Assembly: GCA_013115125.1 (NCBI GenBank)
Contig: JABANN010000491.1
Span: forward strand, 1 to 25,919
Reading direction: 5' to 3'
Source: Perkinsus olseni
Lineage: Eukaryota > Perkinsozoa > Perkinsida
DNA: 25,919 nt
Of this stretch, positions 1 through 10,627 are shown piece after piece. A program made the position numbers and the translations under genes. Under the pieces are notes generated by a model that made no database searches, was not told where the DNA came from, and saw nothing but the letters and a program-made list of their open reading frames with translations. Each line of letters opens with the position of its first letter. Within the stretch, counting starts at the first letter, position 1.

Positions 1-654
1 TTACCATAGCTAAAAGGGTGCACGCATGCACACTGAGATTGGGAGATAGACACAATAAGACATTCCTCTAACAAAGACGCACCAGAGCCTCGAGAAGTAG
101 TCCGGGGTCCAAAGGATGAGTAGCTGCTTGGACCGACAGAGGAACGTATCCATATTGTATATCCCCTGTCTTCTCGCAGCAGAGTCATTCTGAGGTATAC
201 AACACTTGTCGAGGAATACCATCCTCTTGTTACTTCGACTGGGCACGAGATGACCGAAGCAGATGCCGAGTACAAAAGCGATCGCTCCCAGGATCTGTAC
301 GACGAGAGACGCAATTCTCTGGTGGGCTGACAGGAAATATATTCCAACTGATAGAGGAATAACCGCGGCCAGCATGGCGATGTAACCAGTCTTGACATAA
401 AGGATACTTATCAGCGTCAAATGCTTCCAGGAGGGGCTGCCGGACCAAGAATGGCTGAGAAACATATCCAACTCTTCGACAGGCTTCGAGAGGGCATAAG
501 TCCCATCGGATCCTTCAGAACCACGGAACAAAGTCCATCTCCGGCTGATATCGCGCACAGAGACACCCCTGACCGACGCTGCAGGGAGCGTTCCAGCCGA
601 CGTTGGTCCATCACGGACTTCAACAGGCTGGAGGTTACTCTCCAACACACTCAT
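1..654 (-). CDS. TIR-like FLSHSW-domain membrane protein (partial, C-terminus off the left edge)
   Basis: The visible coding exon is 73-654, 194 residues, starting at the ATG at 654-652. After a 60-residue polar N-terminus comes ELDMFLSHSW (about 61-70), then two predicted membrane helices (about 90-108 and 113-135). VFLDKCCIPQ (146-155) and SRLWCVF (188-194) follow. FLSHSW plus SRLWCVF is the core of a TIR-like family that I know from dinoflagellates and Perkinsus. In TIR NADases the residue after WCxx is the catalytic glutamate. Here the exon ends exactly before it, at a donor GTTAGAGG (72 downward), so the Glu codon and the remaining C-terminus should lie in an exon beyond base 1. An in-frame GTG 33 bases upstream of the ATG is a weaker alternative start. 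Function is not known; enzymatic activity is inference. Confidence 0.7.
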
Positions 655-776
655 CAAATGTTGGATACAAAACCTACAGCAGCACACCGTGATCAGGAAT
701 TCAGGACAAGAACTATGGGCATGCGATCTCCACCAGATTCAGAAGATGCTATACCCTCAGTTATTGTGTTGCAAGG

Positions 777-817
777 GAGCTCACTGATCTTGCGAACTTC
801 TGAAGATCAGTGAGTTC
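777..817. repeat. Perfect 12-bp inverted repeat (hairpin)
   Basis: The arms CTCACTGATCTT (780-791) and AAGATCAGTGAG (803-814) are exact reverse complements separated by 11 bases. The match extends to 14 of 15 at the outer ends. It lies upstream of the FLSHSW gene start (654, minus strand), in non-coding sequence. It could be a terminator-like or processing hairpin, or a remnant of a small foldback element. Confidence 0.6.
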
Positions 818-1371
818 TTTGGAGTCGACGCGTCTCAGTCCGCAATAATCCGCGAGGAGGTTCATGATAAAGTAGCGGACTTGTGAGCTCAAGCGGTCCG
901 CCACCTCAAGATGGCCGGATACGATTTGCACTCCAAGCGAACAAAGCGGATATTCAACGGGAATCCGGCACCGAAGTTGCCGCCGGCCACCGGATGGTTT
1001 AAGAACTTCAACTCAAAGACTCAGGCCGTGAAGGAGTTATTCACAGTGTGTCGCTGAATGATGAGATACCGTGCCTTAGCAGGCGCCATAGTTTGGACAC
1101 GATCGTATATACAGCTGTTCGAGGGCACCTTGAAAGCCTCTACTGTACGTAAGAGAGTATCTCTGATGGAAGTGTGAAGAGAGTTACGATGATGATAACG
1201 ACAAGAACAACAACAATCGAGCGGCTTAGACATGCGCTTCTTCCGAATGGTAGCAATCCGATATGCCTCTTGTCGAGCCGAAGGGCTCATAAGCTCGTAG
1301 TGAACGAAATAGGCTAATGGTACAGTAGGCAACAAGCCAAGAACACAGCAAAGCGATACTGCAAAAATACG
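818..1371. other. Non-coding or unassigned stretch with a 48-codon ORF
   Basis: No convincing gene. A short plus-strand ORF at 911-1057 starts with ATG and reads MAGYDLHSKRTKRIF, ending KELFTVCR. The same frame is open upstream only as far as a TGA. It could be a small exon or a decayed fragment. On the minus strand an ORF at 1021-1335 overlaps it and contains SPSARQEAYRIATIRKK, with no ATG at its left end. The part next to 1371 would be the 3' untranslated region of the F-box gene. I cannot choose between these. Confidence 0.35.
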
Positions 1372-2789
1372 TTATGTGGCGGCAGCAGCACACTGGTCGT
1401 CTCTGCCACGTCGAGGAGGCTCTGGTTGCGATCTCGTCTGAGGTTCCGAGTACAACCCTTTGAGCATCGGAGCGATCTCTTCCTCCCATATTTGCTTCTC
1501 TTCATGACTGAGTTTGAGCCATTCCCGAGCAGCTGATGTGCCGAGAGCTTCGAAGTCTATTTGCTCTTGAAATACCGATAGACCAGTGATACTATCCTCC
1601 TTCTCCCACACCTGCACGGAAATGATGACACACTCGAGCATCCAGGAGAGGGACAAATGCGGCTCACTTCGGATATGCCTGGCCACCACGGCGCCCACTT
1701 CTCCATGGCCACGATGAAGTGATCAGAAATGCAGACAGCCGGAAGATGCCTCAAGTCGACTTGACGCATCCTGACGAGCTCCTTCACGCTCACTGGCATG
1801 AACGCGAACCTCAGAACCTACCAGAATACCGACGTCCTATAAGGTGAGAAGACAACTTCCTACCAGCTGCTTCAGGGTCGTGAAACGGCTAAGTGCGTTT
1901 GCTACTGCAGTAACAGCATCACTATCACCGCTTATCTCAACATGTGGTAAATACAGCCGCTGAACCTAATAGTACAACAATGCGCATAACTACGGAAAAA
2001 CACACTCACCTCCTCCGGTCGCTCAATAGCATTCAGTATGTCCAACGCGAGCGTAGCCGATATCTCTGTCACGTCCGCAACGTCGAGCGCTAATGAAGTG
2101 AGCCTCGGCATAACCGGGAGAGCCTCTTGCTCGAACGTCGTCTCGTGGCCAGCTACGAAGTAGTCCGCCCGGACAGTCCTCAAAGACATACTATGAGCCC
2201 GCAGTATAGCACATAGAGTATCGAAGCTTCGAAGGCCACTGATGTGGAGCGACTCGAGCTGGTCAGGCGCGAAGACTTTCGTGCACAAGTCAACCAGGTC
2301 GTCAACAAAGTGCTCCTTCTCAGCGGCACAGTTGACCCGCAAGATTCGGACGTTGGGCACCGAGCCTGGCCTCAGTCGAGACAGAGCTGACAGGAGCCCA
2401 TGAGCCCCAGGCTTCCTCGCATCCAACTTCAAGCTTTGAATGCTAGGCAGACAGACTCGGTTAACGACCTTAGCGGCACGACCGAATGATACAGAGCTTG
2501 TTCCACCATGAGCGATATGCGGAACCAGCAGCTTCCCTTTGATCGGGTCACGACAAGCCACGTGGTAATGACGATTCGTAGCAGAGAGTCTCGCAATGTC
2601 TCTGTCAGTTAGAAATTGGACAATGTGTTCGAACGGGAGCTGTCCGACGGGCATAGCGAGCATCTGCCTTCTTTGCAGTTCGCAGGCAATTTCCAGCCTA
2701 AATGCGACCATCGATCGACCGGTCAACGAAGCCGAGTCATCTACTGACCTTCGCTGTGCGTAGCAAGCTCGTTTTTTCTCTAGATACAT
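1372..2789 (-). CDS. F-box / leucine-rich-repeat-like protein with an HMG-box-like C-terminal segment
   Basis: Four exons in transcript order: 2789-2010, 1959-1864, 1817-1668 and 1611-1372. All introns are phase 0 and 46-56 nt, giving 421 residues. The F-box is at about 51-85, beginning LPFEHIVQFLTDRDIARLSA, the usual Skp1-binding motif. It is followed by irregular leucine-rich segments such as LPSIQSLKLDA, LESLHISGL, MPRLTSLALDV and TLKQLVLRF, as in FBXL-type substrate receptors of SCF ubiquitin ligases. The last exon carries AREWLKLSHEEKQIWEEEI followed by APMLKGLYSE (about 370-397), which resembles the C-terminal half of an HMG box. I chose the ATG at 2789; a TTG-led extension to 2840 or a further 5' exon is possible. 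Substrate unknown. Confidence 0.72.
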
Positions 2790-3151
2790 TATGTCCTGCT
2801 CCACAGCGAGTAGTTTAGACTCCACAATCTGAAGTACCAATTTCCGTTACTGAGCCCTTGCTTGCGTCATAACATCTACGTCTAGCCGCATAGGTTCGAT
2901 CCCCGGCAACGCCAACGCCCCCTTCCTACTACCTGCTGGGCATATAAGACAATTTCTAGTGGCTTTGATGCCAAAGGTGCTTCCACCGGGAAGGCTGAGT
3001 CGAAAGTCATAAGAAAAGAGTAGTTAGAAAGAGACAAACTGATTTTCCGCGTGACCGAGCTATTACGAACGCAACCGCTGTTCCTCTACAGCACAATTGA
3101 GTGAATTATCGGAATTATCATGGTTCACGCTTCGCTTCGATACAGTGGCGC
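2790..3151. other. Intergenic region
   Basis: This lies between the F-box gene start and the 3' end of the small membrane-protein gene, both on the minus strand. It should contain the F-box promoter. I see no recognisable motif. An 11-base match to the RNA polymerase III B-box consensus (2893-2903) has no supporting cloverleaf. Confidence 0.5.
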
Positions 3152-3630
3152 TCAATCGTCCGACTTCCCCTGCAGAAGTTCCTGTTCTTTCAACCTCAGG
3201 GACTCAGCGATAGTGACCCGACGGCCAAGTCCCGCCTGAGTACAGATCAAGCCGAATATAGTACTGAGGCCCTTTGTGATGGCTCCCACCTCCTCGCGAA
3301 GCTTTCTTCTCTTGGGCGTCCATACGGCCACCATTACCAGCGTTATGGTGATGGTCCCTATAAGAGTAGTAACCATAACCCTCCTACTGACCACCCTCAC
3401 TACCTAACCATAGTCCTAGGAGCACCCAACGATAATCCGTGCCACCGACGAAGATGAGCGAGTGGAATATCGTGTAGTAGCCAATGGAGACGCCCCAGTA
3501 GATGAAGAGGGCAAGGAGGCCGGTCCCTGATGATATCAGTAAAAAAAGCGGAGCGAAGCAGCTCACAATCGAGGGTATCGTCCTGGTCCTGCTGGTAGCG
3601 TCCCTGATCCTTATCTTCTCCGTCAGCCAT
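3152..3630 (-). CDS. Small two-helix membrane protein, family not recognised
   Basis: Three exons: 3630-3567, 3526-3404 and 3357-3152, giving 130 residues. Both introns are phase 1 and only 40 and 46 nt. The model starts MADGEDKDQGRYQQDQDD, an acidic soluble N-terminus. Two hydrophobic stretches follow: TGLLALFIYWGVSIGYYTIF (about 23-42), and one from about residue 52 to 74 that includes TITITLVMVAVW. The C-terminus is basic (TPKRRKLREE) and ends KEQELLQGKSDD. Phase agreement at both junctions and a clean stop support the model. It is transcribed divergently from transporter copy 1, whose start is 453 bases away. No function is proposed. Confidence 0.6.
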
Positions 3631-4083
3631 TGCTGTGAGACAAAACGAAGAGGCAAGTCCTGTGGGGAACTAAGTGATCGGCGGTCCTCTGCGAGACGCG
3701 CCTACGGCGTGGAGGAAACGCAAGATTGCAAGATTCTGTCCCTGATCAGCCGAGAACGCGAGACTTCAGCGTAGTCAGGGTTAGGGCTACTGTCTGCCGC
3801 TCACTGAGTGGGCTCAGGATACTTCGCGCTGCAATTCAGGTTGTACATATAAAGAAACGTCTTTTCCAATAATAAGACCGCTGTGCTTTGTAGGAGACTG
3901 CCCGGACTCTTCAAAATTATTCGTCTCCTCGTTGTGTCACAACTTAGTTCATCTTCACCATCGCTAGAACTAGAGTCAAACCACTCGCGGCAAACGATGA
4001 GCGGGACCAGTCTCGTGTAACTACCGGTATGCGCTGCCCTGCAGTACTCTTTCTACTGTTTCCTTTCTTAAAACTACTCTAGG
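3631..4083. other. Divergent intergenic (promoter) region
   Basis: This separates the minus-strand small membrane-protein gene from transporter copy 1, so it should hold both promoters. A plus-strand ORF at 3502-3774 is antisense to the first exons of the small gene and is not supported. No TATA-like box or repeat stands out. Confidence 0.45.
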
Positions 4084-5642
4084 ATGTATATCGCCCCCTC
4101 TTCACGTCTTCCCTTGTTCTGTTTTGCGGTTATCTGGATATCCGCCTCTGTGGCACAGGTAACTTCCCAGCTAACATGCAACATAATTTTAATCTTCTCG
4201 TTTGCAGGTGGTGCTCAACAAGTGGTTTCAGTTTCTACTGACTCCACAGATCCCTTGGTTCCTGGCTGACCTCGCCGGTGCTGGTTTCGTCTTCACTGCG
4301 CCCTTCTACGTCTGGTTCGTGTTCGAGCAAAGCATCAAGGCGAAGCATGCCGGCATTCACGGAGAGACCATGAAGGATTTATTTAAAGCCCCATACTCTA
4401 CCAGGAGGATTCAGTGGCACATGTGGAGCGGTTTGACCATGGCCATCCAGCTTGTGTCCATCTCCTTCGCACTGACGATGATGCCAGGAAGCACGTTCAC
4501 TGTTATTAGAAGCAGCGAGCTCCTCATTGGCCTTATCCTCTCGGTGATAGTCTTCAAGAAGGTCTTCAACAAGTGGCATTATCTTTCGATTGTCATGATG
4601 CTCACTGGCGGGTCTATGACTGCCCTTGCAATGGCCAAGCCCGCTCAAGCTCAGCATCATGAATACAACATGCCTTTGGGAATTCTCATCACAGTTTTCG
4701 GAGTGGCAGGCTCCAGTACGGTTCAGGCCATTCTTACTGAGTGGGTTTACAAGCAGAAGATTCTTGTCAAGTCCAGGAACGACCATCTCTTGGAGGCTGG
4801 AGTGTAAGTTGTCACGGGCTGGGCATTTTCGTGGCGCACGCGGTGATGGATCGTATTTCCAGGTACAGCATGGTCTTCTGCTGTCTATGGCAGTGCTTGT
4901 TTACTGCGTGCTTCTCTGGTGGGGAGTATCGCATGTGGTGGTCTACTCTATCGCCTCATCTCAACGGCTTGAACATCACCTTGCTGGTCATTCTCTGTGC
5001 ATCCCGTGCCATCGCCTTGGTTGCGAAGATCGGTGTTACAGCGCATTCGGATGCCATGTTCAACCGTACTCTGTCGACTGTTAGGCGTGCCACTCAGGTA
5101 GGCTCCCCTAGCGGGTCGGTCAACTCTCACTTCCGTCCTTTCAGATCACTATCATGGCAATCCTGTTCCACGAGCCCATGTCCTTCATTGCGATCGCTGG
5201 AATTCTTCTCACGCTCGCCGCCTGCCTGTTGTACGGTTTGGCTAAGAGCCCGACAGTGAGGTCTCCTAAGGCTGACAACCTCGTGAGACAAGACGATGTA
5301 AGTCTCGATCTGGGCGCACGTTCATGTGGGAGTATCCGTGTTACCGTGGATGCGCGTTTTCTGTGGGTCGGGAGAGGAGCTCCCACGCTTCTCTGTGCTG
5401 GGGCCTTCCTATTGGTTCAAGCCAGACAGCGAACTTTTGGCGTTGGCTCTTTTCAGAATTATTCTTGATATGAGATCACTTGAGTAGTAGTTTAACGCGC
5501 GATTGCTGATGAGCGGCGGGCCGAGTCGGCGTCTATGCTGCCTTGTTGTCAGGCATTACGAGAGAAGCTGCTGGAGAAGAGCGTGAAGGATATTGAAGCG
5601 GGTATGGCGGTAAGCGCTCGAAGAGCTGTTCGCGTAGGATAG
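4084..5642 (+). CDS. Drug/metabolite transporter superfamily carrier, tandem copy 1 (intron-poor)
   Basis: Five exons: 4084-4158, 4208-4803, 4863-5097, 5145-5297 and 5553-5642, giving 382 residues. It is a polytopic membrane protein with about ten hydrophobic segments. The family core is PGSTFTVIRSSELLIGLILS, followed by FKKVFNKWHYLSIVM. These match the SLC35/DMT pattern of a helix carrying a polar-arginine signature followed by a short basic loop. HSDAMFNRTLSTVRR near residue 300 is shared by all three copies. Substrate unknown; nucleotide-sugar or SLC35F6/CRT-like transport are the nearest guesses. Compared with copies 2 and 3, introns 2-5 and 7 are absent. Exon 2 (596 nt) equals the sum of exons 2-6 of the others. 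Shared introns lie after the first exon, in the VY/LY codon pair and before ITIMAILFHE. The last intron (255 nt) sits at a different place. Confidence 0.82.
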
Positions 5643-5986
5643 GCCGTGAACCATTCTGTACAAACGGTTCTGATCTAGTTGTACTGTTGTTGTTTTACTC
5701 TGGGGGTTGCTGTTCGGGTGGCTCGCTCCGAAAATGGAGTGCAGCCCAACGCTGTTATACGGTCATTTTAGAGTGTACTGCACTGTCCTTAGAGTGGATA
5801 TTGATGAGATCACAGTCCACTGACATTCTAGTCCTTCAACGGACTAGCTGATTACCCTTTTCCCGTCTTAACTACGCAGCATCAGTGTTCTGTCAATAAC
5901 CGCCGGGTGGTATTTCGCACGATGAAACGTGTCGAATTCCGGCTGCGGATGTAGTCGTCGGAGGTATTGATTCATCACTTTCGAAA
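5643..5986. other. Intergenic region between transporter copies 1 and 2
   Basis: No ORF or repeat of note. It presumably holds the 3' end of copy 1 and the promoter of copy 2. Confidence 0.45.
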
Positions 5987-8032
5987 ATGCCTGCAGCGAG
6001 CTCTTCCCGACATCTTGATCATGGCCGCGGGTCTTTACATATCGCTGCATCCTCTGTCATACCATTGATCTGTTTCACAACAGTGTGGATAACGTCGTCT
6101 GTCGGCCAGGTGGGTGATCGAGGAGCGGCCAGTCGTTGGGTGGTCAGTGCCTCCTGAGGAGAGGTCTTACGCTGCTTAGGTTGTTTTGGTCAAGTACTTC
6201 CAGTTGGTGCTGCATCCTCAGCTGCCCTGGTTACTGGCCGTCCTCGGGGGGATAGGCTTCGTTATCGTCATACCGGTCTATTTTTACTTCTGCGTCAAGC
6301 GGGTACGGTATGAGAAAAGTAGGTCCCTCGAGCAGTAGTGTTTTCTCGGACATTGCCCTCTTGCTTTCAGGGGAGTGTCTTAGTCCATCGAGTCTGGGGG
6401 ATCTTTTTATGGCGCCGTACTCGACCGGAAGGATCAAGTATCATATTTTGGGAGGCGTGCTCACCGGCTTCCAGCTGCTTTCCATCTCGGTGAGTCCGGT
6501 ATCTTAGGTCGAAGCTCGCGCGAAATATGAGGTCGGGAGGTCGGATCATCACTGTTTATCAGTTTGCACTGAAGATGCTACCAGGCAGTACTTTCACGGT
6601 GGTCCGCGGTAGTGAACTCCTCATCACATTGAGCCTCTCGCTTTTCTTTTTCGGCAAGTGAGTCCGCAGGCTTCCCCTTCGCTACGGCGTAGCCCGTGTT
6701 CAGGCCCTACAACATGTATCACTATACTGGAGTAGCAGCCATGATTGCTGGTGGTTTGATGGTATCAATGGCCACGGCCCAGCAGGAGGAGGTCGATCGT
6801 AATGACATCAATGTCGTTGCCGGCGTGGCGATCACCTTCTTCGGTGAGTCAGTCCTTTCGGGATACGGCATTGTGCGTGCAGTAATCGTGGCCGTGACTG
6901 AGTGTAGAGTGCTCAGCCCCATTTGGGTGGTGATAGTCGACAGGGGTGTCAGGTGTGGCCTTCACGAGCTGCTCTCAAGCGGTTTTGGTCGAATGGTTGT
7001 ATCACAACAACGTGATGGTGAAGAAGAGATACGACCATCTCATGGAGATCTCCTTGTAACAGAGCGCCGCATCTACGACCCACGTTTGAGATCTACCGTA
7101 GGTACACGACTATGTGGACGGCGATTGTTCTGTTGGTCGGCACCTACTTCTTCTCGGAAGGTGAATATCATACGTGGACGGAAACAATATCGGTGGGTTC
7201 CTTTCTGCCTGTATCACAGGCCCCAGACACTCGGAGCTGCGCTTGCTTTTCATCTTGGCTCTGCCCCTGCTCATAATTCGTGTCCGTCGGTTATCCATGG
7301 TTTGGCTGACTGCTTCGCAGCCGGCTACGGTCCTGGCAGTGGATACTGTTCGACGCGGATTCCCTCCGATGGTTGTCTCTCTCGTGTATGTGCCCTATTG
7401 CCGTGAGATGGGCGTCCTACATTTTGGCACTCTCTGCTGGCTTGCTCCACCAGTAGATTCTCCTTTCTCGTCATGTTCATGCGTGCAACCGTGACGCTGT
7501 GACGCCGTAGCACCCGAGCGTGCGCCGTCCTTCCTGCCAGCTATTACATCGTTCCTCGCTGTACTACTGCTCTCAGGAAGCGATCGCCGCTTCCCCGGTG
7601 ACCACGTGGTTGTGCCTTATCGGTCTCACCATATCCCGAGCTTTGGCTATGACCACTAAAGTCGGCGTCACGGTGCACTCTGATGCTATGTTCAACAGAT
7701 CTCTTACCACCATCAGGAGGGTCTGCCAGGTGAGTCCTTAGTATCGTTCTGCTTCAGTCGACGTTGTCCTGGTAGATATCTTCTATGGCTATTCTGTTCC
7801 ATGAGCATCTCTCGGCCTTGGCCCTGATTGGCATCCTCGTCAGCATCGCTGCGAGCTCCCTTTATGCGGCGGCAGGTGAGCATTACTTAGCCTCTCGCGA
7901 ATGGACTCGTGCGGGCTGCGTGAGAAGGACATATGCTCGCTTTGCTCAGCATCTCTGGGTTCGAAGCGCCCTGTGGTGCACCCCTCCAGCGTCGAGGGCA
8001 GCGCCCAGGCTCCTCTGCTTGCTAAGAGATAA
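5987..8032 (+). CDS. Drug/metabolite transporter superfamily carrier, tandem copy 2
   Basis: Ten exons: 5987-6109, 6180-6318, 6371-6489, 6563-6657, 6704-6843, 6953-7055, 7102-7192, 7577-7729, 7776-7875 and 7950-8032, giving 381 residues. The protein starts MPAASSSRHLDHGRG. It keeps VVLVKYFQLVLHPQLPWLL, DLFMAPYSTGRIKYHILGG, LKMLPGSTFTVVRGSELLIT and VHSDAMFNRSLTTIRR. Exon 5 begins at the acceptor at 6703; the nearer AG at 6692 would break phase. Lengths of exons 2-9 (139, 119, 95, 140, 103, 91, 153, 100) are identical to those of copy 3. Intron 7 is 384 nt, against 68 nt in copy 3. The C-terminus ends APLLAKR, a dileucine that could act as a sorting signal to endosomal or lysosome-like membranes (inference). 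Confidence 0.82.
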
Positions 8033-8289
8033 AGTATGTCGTGACGAGGCTACGGTCTTGTCTATATTGCTCTGATTGTCACAGTCTTGATATTGATTCT
8101 TCAAATAACTCCATTTCTGCGTACTACATTTCGGGTCGTCTGCGAGCAGCACCGAAAATACGGGCTCCTGACATGCGTGAGAACGCCCATGATCGACCTA
8201 AGATACCATGTAGTCGTGTTGCAGTGATCAATGCTGGTTGGATCGTCCTCTGCCGTTGTCTTTTTCCTTCTGCATCATCTGTCTCAAGG

Positions 8290-9925
8290 ATGTCCAACGA
8301 GAACAGCAGTAGTCATAGAATAGCGAAGTCCTCGGTTATACCATTGATATGCTTTACCACCATCTGGATCATTTCCTCCGTCGGTCAGGTGAGACCTGCT
8401 CGAATCCGAGTACCACATCTTCGTTTCATCGCGGCTTGTCAGGTCGTATTGGTCAAATACTTTCAAACAGTTCTGCACCCACAGCTGCCATGGCTGTTGG
8501 CGGACTTGGCAGGCGTCGGCTTCGTGTTCGTTATTCCGATCTACATCGCCTTCTGTCTGAAGAGAGTCAAGCTCGAGGAAGGTGAGTCCTTTGTTGTGGT
8601 TTTGGAAGTGGCTTGGAGATCCGCTGGCAGAGAAGGAGGAGAACCCATCGACGCTGATGGATCTCTTCATGGCGCCGTACAGGACCGGCAGGATCAAGTG
8701 GCATATTCTGGGAGGGCTCTTTACGGGCTGCCAGCTGCTCTGTATCTCTGTGAGCTACGCCGGGATAGGGTGGGGTTGATGGGTTGCCTCCATTCAGTTT
8801 GCGCTGAAGATGTTACCGGGCAGCACTTTCACTGTGGTGCGTACCTGCGAGCTCCTCATTACGTTAGTGACCTCTATTTTGCTGCTGGGGAAGTAGGATG
8901 CACCAGCCTCGAGTTGCCTGCAATCTTGTTCCTACCAGGGTCTTCAATCGCTATCATTACGTCGCTATCGGAGCGATGCTCGTTGGCGGTGCGATTGATT
9001 CCTTCGCTACGCAGCATGACGATAAGGTTTCCAAAGCCGACGTCCACGTCTTCGCCGGAGTGCTCATAACCTTCTTTGGTGGGTACCCTCACTGATGATC
9101 GCACTTCCGGCCGTTATTGCCGTGCTAGGTGTGGCCTTGGCGAGCTCCTCGCAGGCAGTGCTGGTTGAGTGGCTCTACCAGCGCAACATCATGGTCAAGA
9201 AGCGATATGATCACTTGATGGAGATTTCACTGTAGATGTGGCTGTGATATTCTTGTGGCGAGTGACGAATTCATCAGGTACACCACGTTCTATACGTGCG
9301 TCGCTCTGATGCTTGGCACGTTTTTGTTTTCTGGAGAGGAGACCCATTATTGGTTCCAGGCCATCAAGGTGAGATCTCCGTGAATATCGCGCGCGCCCTG
9401 AAGATATGCAGATCGAACCTCATTATTGCGATTCAGGACGCTATTCAAGTGGCCCCTTTCACTACATGGGTGTGCCTTATCGGTTTGACCATGTCCCGTG
9501 CCGTAGCCATGACCTCGAAGGTCGGCGTAACGGTCCACTCTGACGCTATGTTCAACCGATCTCTCACCACGGTCAGAAGGGTCTGCCAGGTAAGATTGCA
9601 CTTGGTTCGCGCACTACGATGCTGATTAACGGGCCCTATTACTGCTCTCTTAGATCACCTTCATGGCGGTCATCTTTCACGAGCATCTCAGCGCCCTAGC
9701 TGTGTTTGGCATTTTCCTCAGTGTTGCGGCCAGCAGTCTCTACGCGTTTGCTGGTAAGTGTAGTGGTGGCTTGTGGTTGACTATTCTGATTCCTGAGCTG
9801 CAGCGTCCCTAGTTTCTTCCTCCTCAGCGACACTCGGCGCCAGTACAAGCACTCGCGTCGATGCTAAGACGAGCGGGGTGGCACCTCTCCTGCAGGAGAA
9901 TCTTTTAGCTGGAAAGACGGCTTAG
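8290..9925 (+). CDS. Drug/metabolite transporter superfamily carrier, tandem copy 3
   Basis: Ten exons: 8290-8388, 8443-8581, 8631-8749, 8798-8892, 8939-9078, 9129-9231, 9278-9368, 9437-9589, 9654-9753 and 9804-9925, giving 386 residues. All introns are GT-AG and 46-68 nt. The protein starts MSNENSSSHRIAKSSVIPLI. Family blocks are VVLVKYFQTVLHPQLPWLL, DLFMAPYRTGRIKWHILGG, LKMLPGSTFTVVRTCELLIT, VEWLYQRNIMVKKRYDHLME and VHSDAMFNRSLTTVRR. The soluble C-terminal tail is Ser/Thr-rich and ends with PLLQENLLAGKTA, carrying two dileucines. Identical exon lengths and phases show a recent duplication with copy 2. Substrate unknown. Confidence 0.85.
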
Positions 9926-10627
9926 ATAGCGCCCTCAGAGTTGTGTATTTTCAGCGATAAAGTCGCTCTATTTTTCCCAACGCGACAGGGGGACGAGCGT
10001 GACTTGCTCGGTTCGATGAAGCTTGGAGGACAAGTCGTGGTCTGTTCCTTTTTACTCTCATCTTTCATCTGATCTCTGGCTTAGGCCAGTGAGGATCGTT
10101 CTGATTACTTGCTAGAGCCCTGCTATCACCTGGTCATCTAGCACTTAATTGAAAGAGGTCAAGTAGCGATATGCCTACACAGTGTTGAGTGGAAGTCAGA
10201 GGGTCGTCTGTTGGAATCCTGCAGGGTCGGTCTAGACGGGATTGCTGTTCCTGTGGGTCGCTCAGGGCATCCCTGGTAGTCTGGCAGGGAATATTGGCAG
10301 CCGATATCCCTTGCTGACTCCTTCATTGATACGCTGACAAGAGCTGTGAGTGCCGGTGTCTGGTTTCTTTCCCAGCCAAGAAAAGGTTCAAGTTTCTTTG
10401 TCTTTTCGTCGATCGCTTGATGGTTACGAGTTTGGTCATCAACCCGACACTAGTAGAAGATTTGAGGACTCAGCAGAGGTGGGCAAAGTTGGAAATTCCA
10501 TTGAAGTAGCGGCGTAAGTAGTATGGCGCTTCGGCTCATCCGCCATGGTTCGAGTTGTGATGCTCTAGCGGCTCGTACCGCCCGATGCTGTCGCTTAGGC
10601 GAGATATTTCCGTGACAGAAATGCTGT
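9926..10627. other. 700-base stretch without a gene
   Basis: This follows transporter copy 3 and precedes the GRAM-domain gene. The first part should be untranslated 3' sequence and the last part the promoter or 5' leader of the next gene. I see no conserved protein block, hairpin or repeat. Confidence 0.5.

Noticed and set aside
421-813. Plus-strand ORF of 130 codons
   Set aside because: It is antisense to the conserved FLSHSW exon.
2893-2903. GGTTCGATCCC, an exact match to a polymerase III B box, suggesting a tRNA
   Set aside because: The flanking bases cannot form the T-stem or acceptor stem and no anticodon arm is found upstream, so no tRNA is called.
3101-3774. Two plus-strand ORFs (3101-3457 and 3502-3774)
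   Set aside because: They are antisense to the three-exon small membrane-protein gene, which explains the same bases with consistent splice phases.
6693-6703. Apparent one-base phase break at exon 5 of transporter copy 2, suggesting a pseudogene
   Set aside because: Using the acceptor ending at 6703 instead of the AG at 6692 restores phase and gives an exon of exactly the same length (140 nt) as copy 3.
8572-9803. Possibility that the short introns of transporter copies 2 and 3 are introner-type repeats
   Set aside because: By eye the intron sequences do not resemble one another beyond splice signals, so a shared mobile origin is not supported.
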